This document shows positions 1 through 7,618 of a stretch of 64,000 nucleotides of DNA, piece by piece. The notes under the pieces are model-generated. The model saw only the letters and a program-made list of their open reading frames with translations, had not been told where the DNA came from and made no database searches. This stretch comes from Thermomonas aquatica (GTDB lineage Bacteria; Pseudomonadota; Gammaproteobacteria; Xanthomonadales; Xanthomonadaceae): contig NZ_CP040871.1 in the NCBI RefSeq assembly GCF_006337105.1, forward strand, positions 434,001-498,000. The letters are read 5' to 3'. Made by a program: the position numbers and the translations under genes. Each line of letters opens with the position of its first letter. The stretch's first letter is position 1.

Positions 1-169
1 CGGCTATTACGTCAGCCGCAGCGACTACCGCTACTACTTCCAGCAGGGCTTCGAGCGCGGCTACCGCGACGGCTACTACAGCCGCAACCAGTACGGCCGC
101 TACGACAACGGCATCGCGGTGATCCTGCCGGTGATCCTCGGCGCGATCCTGGGCTTCCAGACCTACTGA
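1..169 (+). CDS. C-terminal end of a Tyr/Arg/Gly-rich hypothetical protein (partial)
   Basis: Only the last 55 residues are in the window; the reading frame is open from base 2 and stops at TGA 167-169. The tail is rich in Tyr, Arg and Gly (repeated RGY, DGYY, GRY groups) and ends in a hydrophobic run (IAVILPVILGAILGF) that could be a short membrane or glycine-zipper-like segment. I do not recognise the family. The frame ends just before a good intrinsic terminator shared with the convergent zinc-finger gene, which supports it as a true gene end. Confidence 0.6.
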   Translation, partial: GYYVSRSDYRYYFQQGFERGYRDGYYSRNQYGRYDNGIAVILPVILGAILGFQTY

Positions 170-192
170 TCGCCCGCCTCATCGCGGCTTCG

Positions 193-218
193 ACGCCCGG
201 CCTCGCGCCGGGCGTTTT
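193..218. terminator. Bidirectional intrinsic terminator
   Basis: Perfect 9-bp stem ACGCCCGGC / GCCGGGCGT with a CTCGC loop, followed by TTTT on the plus strand. It lies between two convergent genes, so it probably ends both. Confidence 0.7.
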
Positions 219-228
219 CCTTGCGCGC

Positions 229-495
229 TCAGCGCAACTGGCTGTCCTTGCTGCCGCGGCGGTTGTAGCCGCTGCCGGCGCCGGCCTCGCGGTCGTGCGC
301 CTCCTGGCAGGGCACGCACAAGCGCACCCCGGGCATCGCCTTGCGCCGCGCTTCCGGGATCGGCGCATCGCATTCCTCGCAACGCTCGAGCCCGGGCCCG
401 CTCGGCAACTGGCTGCGCGCGCGCTTGATCGCATCCTTCACGGTCGCGTCGATCTGGTCCTGCACCGCGCCGTCGCCGGCCCAACCGGTTGCCAT
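229..495 (-). CDS. ybiI: DksA/TraR-type C4 zinc-finger protein, YbiI family
   Basis: This 88-residue protein has the C4 zinc-finger arrangement CxxC (Cys39, Cys42) plus CxxC (Cys60, Cys63) of the DksA/TraR family. The C-terminus GYNRRGSKDSQLR and the N-terminal ATGWA block match E. coli YbiI, which is also 88 residues. It lacks the long coiled coil of DksA itself, so a direct role at the RNA polymerase secondary channel is only possible, not shown. I chose the ATG at 495-493 because it gives the family length and N-terminus; upstream in-frame codons would add unrelated sequence. The function of YbiI proteins is not established. Confidence 0.9.
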   Translation of the reverse strand: MATGWAGDGAVQDQIDATVKDAIKRARSQLPSGPGLERCEECDAPIPEARRKAMPGVRLCVPCQEAHDREAGAGSGYNRRGSKDSQLR

Positions 496-611
496 GGCCC
501 GCCCTCCCGTCGATCCTTCGGCCGCAACCCTAGCACCAGGCCGGCCAGCGGTGTGGCATGCCGCGCGTCCGTGCCCCACACTGTGGGCAACGCTCTGGGG
601 GGAGCCGGTGG

Positions 612-1703
612 ATGGCTGCAGTTCCGAACGAGGCATCGCGCGCCAATGCCGGTGACGCGCCATTGCGGCTGCATGGCCTGCACAGGCGCGTCTATCGCTT
701 CCGCACGCTGGGCATGGGCCTCGGTTTCCTGCCGATCGCGGCGGTCCTGCTGGAATTGCAGGCGCCGTGGCCGGCATGGACATGAGCGGCATGCTGCTGC
801 CTGCTGTGGCCGCACCTCGCCTATCTCGCGGCCGCGCGCAGCGCGGATCCATTCAAGGCGGAACTGCGCAACCTGATGATCGATTCCGCGCTGGCCGGCA
901 GCCTGGTGCCGGTGATGCAGTTCAACCTGCTGCCCTCGGTCCTGCTGATGACGGTGACCACCGCCGACAAGATCAATTCCGGCGTGCGCGGCCTGTGGCG
1001 CCGCTCGCTGCCGGCCATGCTGCTCGCCCTGCTCGCGGCGGGACTGTCGACCGGCTTCGCGATGCGCTTGCCCACCAGCACGCCGGTCCTGCTGGCCTGC
1101 CTGCCGATCCTGGTCATCCACACCCTGGCGGTCAGCGCCAGCGGCTACCAGCTGATCCGCAAGGTGCAGAAGCAGAACCTGCGCCTGGACGAACTCACCC
1201 GCTTCGATGCGCTGACCGGGCTGGAAAGCCGCGGCCACTGGCAGCAACAGGTGGAAGCCCTGCTCGCCCGCCACGACGCGGCCGCGCCGGCCAGCATGCT
1301 GCTGGTCGACGTCGACCTGTTCAAGGACATCAACGACGGCCATGGCCATGCCAGCGGCGACGACGTCCTGCGCGGCATCGCCGGGGTGATCCGCGCCGCG
1401 ATACCCGACGGCAGCCACGCCGGCCGGGTCGGCGGCGACGAATTCGCGATCGCGGTACCGGTCGCGCTGGACGCTGCACGGCGCATCGGCGAACGCATCC
1501 GCCAGGGCGTGGATGCGCTCGAGTTCCCGCGACAGCCGCCGTTGCGCTGCTCGGTCAGCATCGGCATCGCCGAACCGCCCGCGGGCGATGCCGGCCTGCG
1601 CGGCTGGATGGAAGCCGCCGACCAGGCGCTGTATCGCGCCAAGGCCGCGGGACGCAATCGCGTCGCGGCCCGTCCGGACCTGCCGGCATTGGCGGAACCT
1701 TGA
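612..1703 (+). pseudogene. MASE2-GGDEF diguanylate cyclase interrupted by an in-frame TGA
   Basis: The ATG at 612 opens a frame encoding the start of a MASE2 membrane domain (RRVYRFRTLG, then a hydrophobic segment). It stops at TGA 783-785. The same frame resumes at once with LLWPHLAYL and the rest of MASE2, several membrane helices and a complete GGDEF domain (RVGGDEF; the inhibitory RxxD site is absent). Both halves align in order with AdrA/DgcC-type cyclases, and changing the TGA to a TGG Trp codon would restore one protein of about 363 residues. The downstream part could be translated alone from ATG 876 (275 aa, 876-1703), but that loses the first membrane segments. It may be a real nonsense mutation or a base error. 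Product, if made: c-di-GMP synthase. Confidence 0.75.
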
Positions 1704-1728
1704 CGCCGGCTTCGGCCAGAATCGCCCG

Positions 1729-2763
1729 ATGGACATGGCACCGAACAAGCAACGCAAGCTGATCGCCACGCTGTCGGATTCGATCAGCGGCGCGCGATCG
1801 CTGGAGCAACTGGTGCGGCCGCTGCTGGTGCTGCTGGAAACGGTCACCGGGCTGGAATCGACCTACATGACCGCGATCGACGAGGATGCCGGCCTGCAGC
1901 ACATCCTGTACGCGCGCAACAGCCAGAGCCTGCAGATCCCGGAAGGCCTGTCGGTGCCGTGGGACGACACCCTGTGCAAGCGCGCGCTGGACGAAGGCCG
2001 CATGTACACCGACGACGTCGCCGACTGCTGGGGCGATTCGGATGCGGCGCGCGCGCTCGGCATCGCCACCTATGCCAGCACCCCGATCCACGGCGAGGGC
2101 GGCCGCCTGGTCGGCACCCTGTGCGCCGCCAGCGACCGGCGCAAGCCGCTGGCCGAGGATGCGGCGCAGGTGCTGCGCATGTGCTCGCAGCTGATCGGCC
2201 AGCAGGTCGAGCGCGAGCGCCTGCTGCAGGAATTGCGGCATGCGAACGAGGCGCTGGCGCGCAGCGCGCTCACCGATTCCGCCACCGGCCTGCCCAACCG
2301 TCGCGCGCTGATGGACGAACTGGGCAGGCGGCTGGCGCGCAGCGAACGCAACCACAACGAACTGTTGGTCGCCTTCATCGACCTCGACGGCTTCAAGGCG
2401 ATCAACGACCGGCACGGCCACGAGGCCGGCGATCGCCTGCTGGTGCTGATCGCGGATGCGCTCAGCCATGCCGCGCGCGCCGGCGACTACTGCGCGCGGC
2501 TAGGCGGCGACGAATTCGTGGTGCTGGCCAGCGTGCCGGCGGATGAAGGCGACGCCGCGCTGGCGGCATTGCAAAAACGCCTGTACGAGGCCACGCGCGG
2601 ACATTTCGAACTGGGCGATGGCATCGCCATCGACTACGCCGGCCCCAGCATCGGCGTGATCCTCGCCCCCGCCGACCAGCACGACGTGGATGCCGTGCTG
2701 GCGTTGGCGGATGCGGCGATGTATTCGGTCAAGCGCCTGCGCCGGGCCGACCGCCCGCGTTAA
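1729..2763 (+). CDS. GAF-GGDEF diguanylate cyclase
   Basis: A 344-residue soluble protein with an N-terminal GAF-like sensor region (about residues 15-165) and a C-terminal GGDEF domain (about 180-340) that should make c-di-GMP from two GTP. The active loop reads RLGGDEF, and an intact inhibitory I-site RAGD lies five residues before GGDEF, so product feedback is expected. A short coiled segment rich in Glu/Arg/Leu (QVERERLLQELRHANE) joins the two domains, as in signalling helices. The ATG at 1729 follows the upstream GGDEF gene by 25 bases, suggesting co-transcription. Its TAA stop overlaps by bases with the stop of the convergent gene on the other strand. Confidence 0.9.
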   Translation: MDMAPNKQRKLIATLSDSISGARSLEQLVRPLLVLLETVTGLESTYMTAIDEDAGLQHILYARNSQSLQIPEGLSVPWDDTLCKRALDEGRMYTDDVADCWGDSDAARALGIATYASTPIHGEGGRLVGTLCAASDRRKPLAEDAAQVLRMCSQLIGQQVERERLLQELRHANEALARSALTDSATGLPNRRALMDELGRRLARSERNHNELLVAFIDLDGFKAINDRHGHEAGDRLLVLIADALSHAARAGDYCARLGGDEFVVLASVPADEGDAALAALQKRLYEATRGHFELGDGIAIDYAGPSIGVILAPADQHDVDAVLALADAAMYSVKRLRRADRPR

Positions 2764-3908
2764 CCGGTCTTGCGCGCCTTCCAGGCCGCCAGCAACTCGG
2801 CCTCCTTCTCGCGGCTGATGCCGGCGCGCGGCTTGGCCTGGCGTTCGGCCGGCAGCGCATGGAACCAGTCGAGCAGGTCGGCCACCGTGGTCGCCAGCGG
2901 GCGCAGGGTCAGGCCCGCGGCCAGTGCGCGCGCATTGCTGACCGAGCCGTAGCCCGCGTACGGATTGTCCGCGCGCGGCACCCAGATCGGCAGCTCGACC
3001 TTCTGCTCGTCGATGAACTGCGGCGACACGTGGGTCAGCTGGATGCCGTTGGCGGTGACGGCCTGGCAGCCGTAGATCATCGCGTCGGTGGAGAGCGGGT
3101 AATCCGGCCCGACCGCATTGAAGATGCCGTAAGTCCTGGCTTCGGCCAGGCGGATCATCCATTCGCCCAGGTCGCGGCCGTCGATGACCTGGATCGGGTC
3201 CTGGCCATCGCCCGGCACCAGCATCTCGCCGCCCTGCGCCACCCGCAGCGGCCAGTAGGTGAAGCGGTCGGTCTCGTCGCGCGGGCCGACGATGTAGCCG
3301 GGGCGGACGATCGTGCTGCGTTCGCCGTAGTGCTTGCGCACCTCGGCTTCGCTCAGCGCCTTCAGCGGGCCGTACAGGTTCTCGATGTCGGCCATCAGGT
3401 TGGCCTGGGTCTCCGCCATCGCGTCCTTGCCCTTGTAGACGGCCAGCGGCGCGTCCTCGGTCATGCCCGGCTTGCTGCCGTCGGCGTACACCGAGATGGT
3501 CGAGATGAACATGTAGTGGCCGACGTTGTCCTTCAGCACCTTGGCCGCGTCGCGCACCCAGAACGGCAGGCTGGTCGGGTTGTCGATGCACACGTCCCAC
3601 TTGCGGCCCGCAAGCGACTTCAGGTCGCCGGTGTTGCGGTCGCCGTGCAGCTGCTCGACCTCGCCCGGCCATTCCGGCGAGGGCCGCTTGCCGCGGTTGA
3701 ACAGGGTCACCTTGTGCCCGCGCGCCAACGCGTAGTTGACCTGGAACGGGCCGGTGAAGCCGGTGCCGCCAAGGATCAGGATGTCCAGCGGCTTGGCCGC
3801 CTTGCCCACCGGCGCAGGCGCGGTGCCGGACGAAGCGATGGAAGGCAGCGCAGTGGCGGCGGTGGCCAGTGCGCCGAACTTGAGCAGGTCGCGGCGGGTG
3901 GTGTTCAT
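2760..3908 (-). CDS. Tat-exported NAD-dependent epimerase/dehydratase family protein
   Basis: A 382-residue protein starting with a twin-arginine signal (TTRRDLLKFG followed by a hydrophobic Ala-rich stretch). A Rossmann nucleotide-binding core follows, with GGTGFTG near residue 45 and typical SDR-extended motifs (FISTISVY for the catalytic Ser/Tyr region, VRPGYIVGPRD). The substrate cannot be told from sequence. Export of an SDR-type enzyme is unusual, though Tat would carry it folded with bound cofactor. The start was set at ATG 3908 because the Tat motif begins there; the longer in-frame extension has no signal character. It diverges from the BlaI/M56 pair, and its stop overlaps that of the GAF-GGDEF gene. 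Confidence 0.85.
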   Translation of the reverse strand: MNTTRRDLLKFGALATAATALPSIASSGTAPAPVGKAAKPLDILILGGTGFTGPFQVNYALARGHKVTLFNRGKRPSPEWPGEVEQLHGDRNTGDLKSLAGRKWDVCIDNPTSLPFWVRDAAKVLKDNVGHYMFISTISVYADGSKPGMTEDAPLAVYKGKDAMAETQANLMADIENLYGPLKALSEAEVRKHYGERSTIVRPGYIVGPRDETDRFTYWPLRVAQGGEMLVPGDGQDPIQVIDGRDLGEWMIRLAEARTYGIFNAVGPDYPLSTDAMIYGCQAVTANGIQLTHVSPQFIDEQKVELPIWVPRADNPYAGYGSVSNARALAAGLTLRPLATTVADLLDWFHALPAERQAKPRAGISREKEAELLAAWKARKTG

Positions 3909-4000
3909 GCGGGTCCCCGGTGGTGGTCGCCCCACTCTGCCAGCGGCCCGGGACCGGCGCGTATGTCGGAAGTCGGGGGCACTGACGTCACGGGGCGCCC

Positions 4001-4038
4001 TTTCTAGACAAATTTTTCTAGACAATCTTTTCTAGTAG
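4001..4038. promoter_or_regulatory. Three 14-bp-phased TTTCTAG repeats, probable BlaI-type operator/promoter
   Basis: TTTCTAG occurs at 4001, 4015 and 4029, exactly 14 bp apart; the first two copies extend to TTTCTAGACAA. The tract is A+T-rich in a G+C-rich setting, lies 38-75 bases upstream of the BlaI-type gene and contains TAGACA, a possible -35 element. BlaI/MecI repressors usually bind dyads near their own promoter, so autoregulation is a reasonable inference. The same tract could also control the divergent epimerase gene. Confidence 0.55.
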
Positions 4039-4075
4039 GCGTAGCGTGGCCTGCAATCGATGCGGGAACCCAGCG

Positions 4076-4462
4076 ATGCGCGGCAAACGCCTACCCAAGC
4101 CCACCCCGGCGGAACTCGAGCTGCTGCGCACGCTGTGGCGGCTCGGCCCGTCCTCGGTCAAGCAGGTCCACGAAGCGCAGCAGGCGGAACGCCCGGAGCT
4201 GGGCTACGCCAACGTGCTGCGGCTGATGCAGATCATGCACGGCAAGGGCCTGCTCAAGCGCGACGAAAGCCAGCGCGCACACGTCTATGCCGCCGCGCAG
4301 CAGCCGGGCTCGATGCAGACCAAGCTGCTCGACGACTTCATCCACAAGGCCTTCTCCGGCTCCGGCAAGGACCTGGTGCTGGCGGCCCTGCGCGGCGGCC
4401 GTGTCAGCGATGCCGAACGCGAGGAAATCCAGCGCTTCCTGGAGGACACCCGCAATGACTGA
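4076..4462 (+). CDS. BlaI/MecI/CopY-family transcriptional repressor
   Basis: A 128-residue winged-helix repressor of the BlaI family: LPKPTPAELELLRTLW at the N-terminus, a helix-turn-helix region (PSSVKQVHEA, GYANVLRLMQIMHGKGLL) and a C-terminal dimerisation half. I prefer ATG 4076, preceded by GGGAA, because family members begin with this LPxPTxAEL block; a GTG at 4046 would add ten unrelated residues including two Cys. Its stop overlaps the start of the M56 protease gene by 8 bases, the classic two-gene arrangement in which the membrane protease relieves repression. The phased repeats just upstream are the likely operator. Confidence 0.9.
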   Translation: MRGKRLPKPTPAELELLRTLWRLGPSSVKQVHEAQQAERPELGYANVLRLMQIMHGKGLLKRDESQRAHVYAAAQQPGSMQTKLLDDFIHKAFSGSGKDLVLAALRGGRVSDAEREEIQRFLEDTRND

Positions 4463-6389
4463 CGCGATCGCGATGTTGGTGCCGGTGATGGCCACGGTGC
4501 TGCTGCATTTCCTCTGGCAGGGCGTGCTGGTCGGCGTGCTGGCGTGGATGCTGTTGTCGCTGCTGCCTGCGGCGCGCCCGCAGGCGCGCTATGCGGTGGC
4601 CTGCGGCGCCCTGCTCGCCTGCGTGCTGCTGCCGCTGCTGACCTTCGCGAAACTGTCATTCGCAGGCGACGCCGAGGCCGCGGGCGTCACCGCCGCCTTG
4701 GCCGATGGGAGCGCCATCGTCGGGCCGACGATGGATGCGGCGGTGCTGTCCACCCTGTCCTCGCCCGGCAATCCGCTGCTGCAATGGATCGTCACGCTGT
4801 GGGCCGCCGGTGCCGGTGCCCTCGCCCTGCGCATGGCCTGCGGTTTGTGGTGGGTGCGCCGCCTGCGCACCCGCCCGCCCTGCGGCAACGCGCAACGCTG
4901 GGAAATCTGCGTGGATCGCCTGGCCTACCGCTTCGGCATCCGCCGGCATGTCGCGGTACGGTTGATCGAAGACGGCGACAGCCCGCTGTCGGTCGGTTGG
5001 TGGAAACCGATAGTGCTGCTGCCCGCCGCGATCGCCGCGCGCATGCCCGAGCCATTGCTGGAAGCCTTGATCGCGCACGAACTCGCGCATATCCGCCGCC
5101 ACGACTACCTGGTCAACCTGCTGCAGGGGGTGGTCGAGGCGCTGCTGTTCTACCACCCGGTGGTCTGGTGGCTGTCGCACCGCATCCGGGTCGAACGCGA
5201 GCTGGTCGCCGACGACCTGGCCGCTGCACAACTTGGCGACCCGCGCCGGCTCGCCCTCGCCCTGTCCGAACTCGACCGCCTCGCCATCACGCGGTCGCCC
5301 ATCCCGCACACCGCACTCGCGCAAGCCGCGCATGGAGGTCAGCTCATGTCCCGCATCAGGCAATTGCTCCGTCCCGAACACCGCATCGTCGGCGGCACCC
5401 TGCTGCTGCCCGCGATCGGCATCGTCGCCCTCGGCATCGCCTTCCAGGCGTATGCCAAGCTGGGGTCGACGCATCCGCTGCATGTCGCCTCCTCGACCGA
5501 CGCACCTCCCCCGCCCCCGCCGCCTCCACCGAGCACGCCACGCACGCCGCCGCCGGCACCGCCTGCGCCTCCTGCACCACCGAGCGAACCCCTGCCTCCG
5601 CCTCCGCCGCCTCCGCCGCCTTTGCGCAACAAGGTTTCGATGCACTACGGCAGCAGCCGCGACGGTTATGCACTGGTGCGCAAGGGGCAGGACAACTACA
5701 CCATGTCGGGCGACACCGACGATATCCGCGACATCAATGCGGCGAAGCATCGGATTGATGGCGACTTCATCTGGTTCCGCCGCGACGGCAAGGCCTGGGT
5801 GGTGCGCGATGCCGGCGTGCTGGCCCGTGCCAACCAGGCCTGGGACGCGACCAGGCCGCATGAAGCGAAGATGCAGGCGTTGGAGGCGCGGATGGAGCCG
5901 CACCAGCAGAAGATGGAAGTCCTCGGCAAGCGCATGGAAAGCATGCACGCCGGCTTCGAGCAGACGCCGCAGTCGCGCGAAGCCGAGCGCGCGATGCAGG
6001 CCCTGGCCGAACGCCAACGCGACCTCGCCGAGCGGCAACGCGCGCTGGCGATGCAATACGTGCGCGCCAGCGATGCCGAGCGCGAACGCCTGGACCGCCA
6101 GTCGCAGCAGCTCGACGCGCAGCAGGAGGCCATGAGCGCGCAGATGGAACGCCACTCCGCCGTGCTCGAGCAGCAGCATCAGCGCATGCAGGGCGAGAGC
6201 GCGAAGATGGAAGCCGTGGCCCGCGAGATGGAAGCCGCCAGCAAGCCGATGGAGGCGATCGGCAAGGAGATGGAAACCATCGGCAAGCAGATCGAGCGCG
6301 AGGCCAGGATCGCCGACCGCCAGGTACGCAGCTTGATCGATGAAGCGGTGCAGCAGGGCCTGGCGCAGCCGGCGCCCGTGCAGCGCTGA
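4455..6389 (+). CDS. M56 (BlaR1-like) membrane metallopeptidase with Pro-rich and coiled-coil sensor tail
   Basis: This 644-residue protein has an N-terminal membrane region and a cytoplasmic M56 zinc protease domain with HELAH at 208-212 and ERELVADD near 247-254. Another membrane helix follows at about 313-332. After it comes a striking outer part: a proline tract (about 351-390), a small globular region and a long Met/Gln/Glu/Arg-rich coiled coil (about 490-630) with repeated ME(A/T) units. BlaR1 proper carries a penicillin-binding domain here; none is visible, so the signal is probably not a beta-lactam but is unknown. It is translationally coupled to the repressor gene. By analogy, signal binding triggers proteolysis that inactivates the repressor. 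Confidence 0.88.
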   Translation: MTDAIAMLVPVMATVLLHFLWQGVLVGVLAWMLLSLLPAARPQARYAVACGALLACVLLPLLTFAKLSFAGDAEAAGVTAALADGSAIVGPTMDAAVLSTLSSPGNPLLQWIVTLWAAGAGALALRMACGLWWVRRLRTRPPCGNAQRWEICVDRLAYRFGIRRHVAVRLIEDGDSPLSVGWWKPIVLLPAAIAARMPEPLLEALIAHELAHIRRHDYLVNLLQGVVEALLFYHPVVWWLSHRIRVERELVADDLAAAQLGDPRRLALALSELDRLAITRSPIPHTALAQAAHGGQLMSRIRQLLRPEHRIVGGTLLLPAIGIVALGIAFQAYAKLGSTHPLHVASSTDAPPPPPPPPPSTPRTPPPAPPAPPAPPSEPLPPPPPPPPPLRNKVSMHYGSSRDGYALVRKGQDNYTMSGDTDDIRDINAAKHRIDGDFIWFRRDGKAWVVRDAGVLARANQAWDATRPHEAKMQALEARMEPHQQKMEVLGKRMESMHAGFEQTPQSREAERAMQALAERQRDLAERQRALAMQYVRASDAERERLDRQSQQLDAQQEAMSAQMERHSAVLEQQHQRMQGESAKMEAVAREMEAASKPMEAIGKEMETIGKQIEREARIADRQVRSLIDEAVQQGLAQPAPVQR

Positions 6390-6415
6390 ACACCGGCACA
6401 TCGACGAAGAAACGC

Positions 6416-6445
6416 AAAGGGGCGCAAATCGCGCCCCTTTGTTTT
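6416..6445 (+). terminator. Intrinsic terminator after the BlaI/M56 operon
   Basis: Perfect 10-bp stem AAAGGGGCGC / GCGCCCCTTT with a five-base loop, followed by GTTTT. It lies 27 bases after the M56 stop and before a convergent gene. Confidence 0.8.
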
Positions 6446-6464
6446 CGCGCGCCGCGCGCGCGGC

Positions 6465-6938
6465 TCAGAACGCCTTCTTCGCCACCTTGTCGTGCAGTTC
6501 GCCGATCAACATGTTCGCGGCCGAGCCGTACCACCTGTGGTACTCAGCCACCATCTCGCCCTTGATGATCACCGGGTCGGTGGCGACCAGCGCCTGCGCC
6601 TGCGCGATGTCCTCGACGGCGAACACGAACAACCCGCGCCAATCGCCGCCGTCGTCCATGAACGGTCCGGCGATCGCCAGCTTGCCCTGCTTCGCCAGGC
6701 GCTCGATGTTGGCCATGTGTCCGGCGAACATCGCCTTGCGCTCCGCAGCGTCGGTCACCTTGGTCGGCCCCGTCTTCAGGATCACCAGCACGTAGCGGCG
6801 CATGCCGTAGTCGTCGGCGCCGGTTTTCGCCGCGAGCTGCGCATCGAAGCCCGCCGCCGGCACGGCCACGGCGGGATCGGCCGCTTCCGCGACGGACAGG
6901 GAGAGCATCAACGACAGGGCGAGCAGGCAACGGCGCAT
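6465..6938 (-). CDS. Secreted YciI-like protein
   Basis: A 157-residue protein with a clear signal peptide (MRRCLLALSLMLSLSVAEAA) and a YciI-like dimeric alpha/beta domain: RRYVLVILKTGP, then HMANIERLAKQGKLAIAGPF and DPVIIKGEMVAEYHRWYGS. YciI-type domains are related to muconolactone isomerase-like folds and are mostly uncharacterised; an exported version is less usual. ATG 6938 was chosen because it places the signal peptide exactly at the N-terminus. It is divergent from the peroxiredoxin gene and converges on the M56 terminator. Confidence 0.82.
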   Translation of the reverse strand: MRRCLLALSLMLSLSVAEAADPAVAVPAAGFDAQLAAKTGADDYGMRRYVLVILKTGPTKVTDAAERKAMFAGHMANIERLAKQGKLAIAGPFMDDGGDWRGLFVFAVEDIAQAQALVATDPVIIKGEMVAEYHRWYGSAANMLIGELHDKVAKKAF

Positions 6939-7020
6939 GGCGGTTCTCCGTGGTGAGCGCCCGAGTGTACGCATTGCGCCCGAGGAGTATCGTTGCCCGA
7001 CCCCCACGCCGGAGCGTCCG

Positions 7021-7563
7021 ATGAAACGCCTAGCCGTCCTCGCCCTCGCCGCCACCCTTGCGCTGCCCGCCTTCGCCGCGCTGAAGCCCGGCGCGAAGGC
7101 CCCGCAGTTCACCGCGCCCGCCTTCCTCGCCGGGAAGGCCTTTAGCTTCGACCTCGCCGCCGCGCTGAAGAAGGGCCCGGTGGTGGTGTATTTCTTCCCG
7201 GCCGCGTTCACGCCCGGCTGCAACGTGGAGGCGGCGACGTTCTCGCAGGCCATCGACAAGTTCAAGGCGCAGGGCGCGTCGGTGATCGGCGTGACCGCCG
7301 GCAATACCGAGCGGCTGGCTGAATTCTCGAAGGACACCGAGAAATGCGCGGGCAAGTTCCCGGTGGCGGCGGACGACGGCGCGAAGATCGCCAAGACCTA
7401 CGACGCGACGATGATGCTGAAGCCGGACCTCGCCAGCCGCACGTCCTACGTGATCGCGCAGGACGGCAGCATCGCCTTCGTCCACGACGCGATGAGCCCG
7501 AACCTGCACGTCAAGGAAACCCTGGCGGCGGTGACCGCGCTCAAGGCGAAAAAACGCCGCTGA
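7021..7563 (+). CDS. Periplasmic peroxiredoxin (AhpC/TSA family)
   Basis: A 180-residue thioredoxin-fold peroxidase with a signal peptide (about residues 1-20), so it should act in the periplasm on hydrogen peroxide or organic peroxides. The peroxidatic Cys67 is in FFPAAFTPGC and Cys109 (EKC) is a possible resolving partner. The typical C-terminal helices of the family follow. The reductant cannot be predicted; no thioredoxin-like gene is adjacent. It shares a short divergent promoter region with the YciI-like gene. Confidence 0.88.
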   Translation: MKRLAVLALAATLALPAFAALKPGAKAPQFTAPAFLAGKAFSFDLAAALKKGPVVVYFFPAAFTPGCNVEAATFSQAIDKFKAQGASVIGVTAGNTERLAEFSKDTEKCAGKFPVAADDGAKIAKTYDATMMLKPDLASRTSYVIAQDGSIAFVHDAMSPNLHVKETLAAVTALKAKKRR

Positions 7564-7571
7564 AACGACAA

Positions 7572-7592
7572 GGGAGCCGCATGGCGGCTCCC
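7572..7592. terminator. Hairpin between convergent genes
   Basis: Perfect 9-bp stem GGGAGCCGC / GCGGCTCCC with a three-base loop between the peroxiredoxin and M13 peptidase stops. There is no T tract, so termination strength is uncertain. Confidence 0.5.
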
Positions 7593-7618
7593 TCATCGCG
7601 TGCACCAGCGGAACGCAC

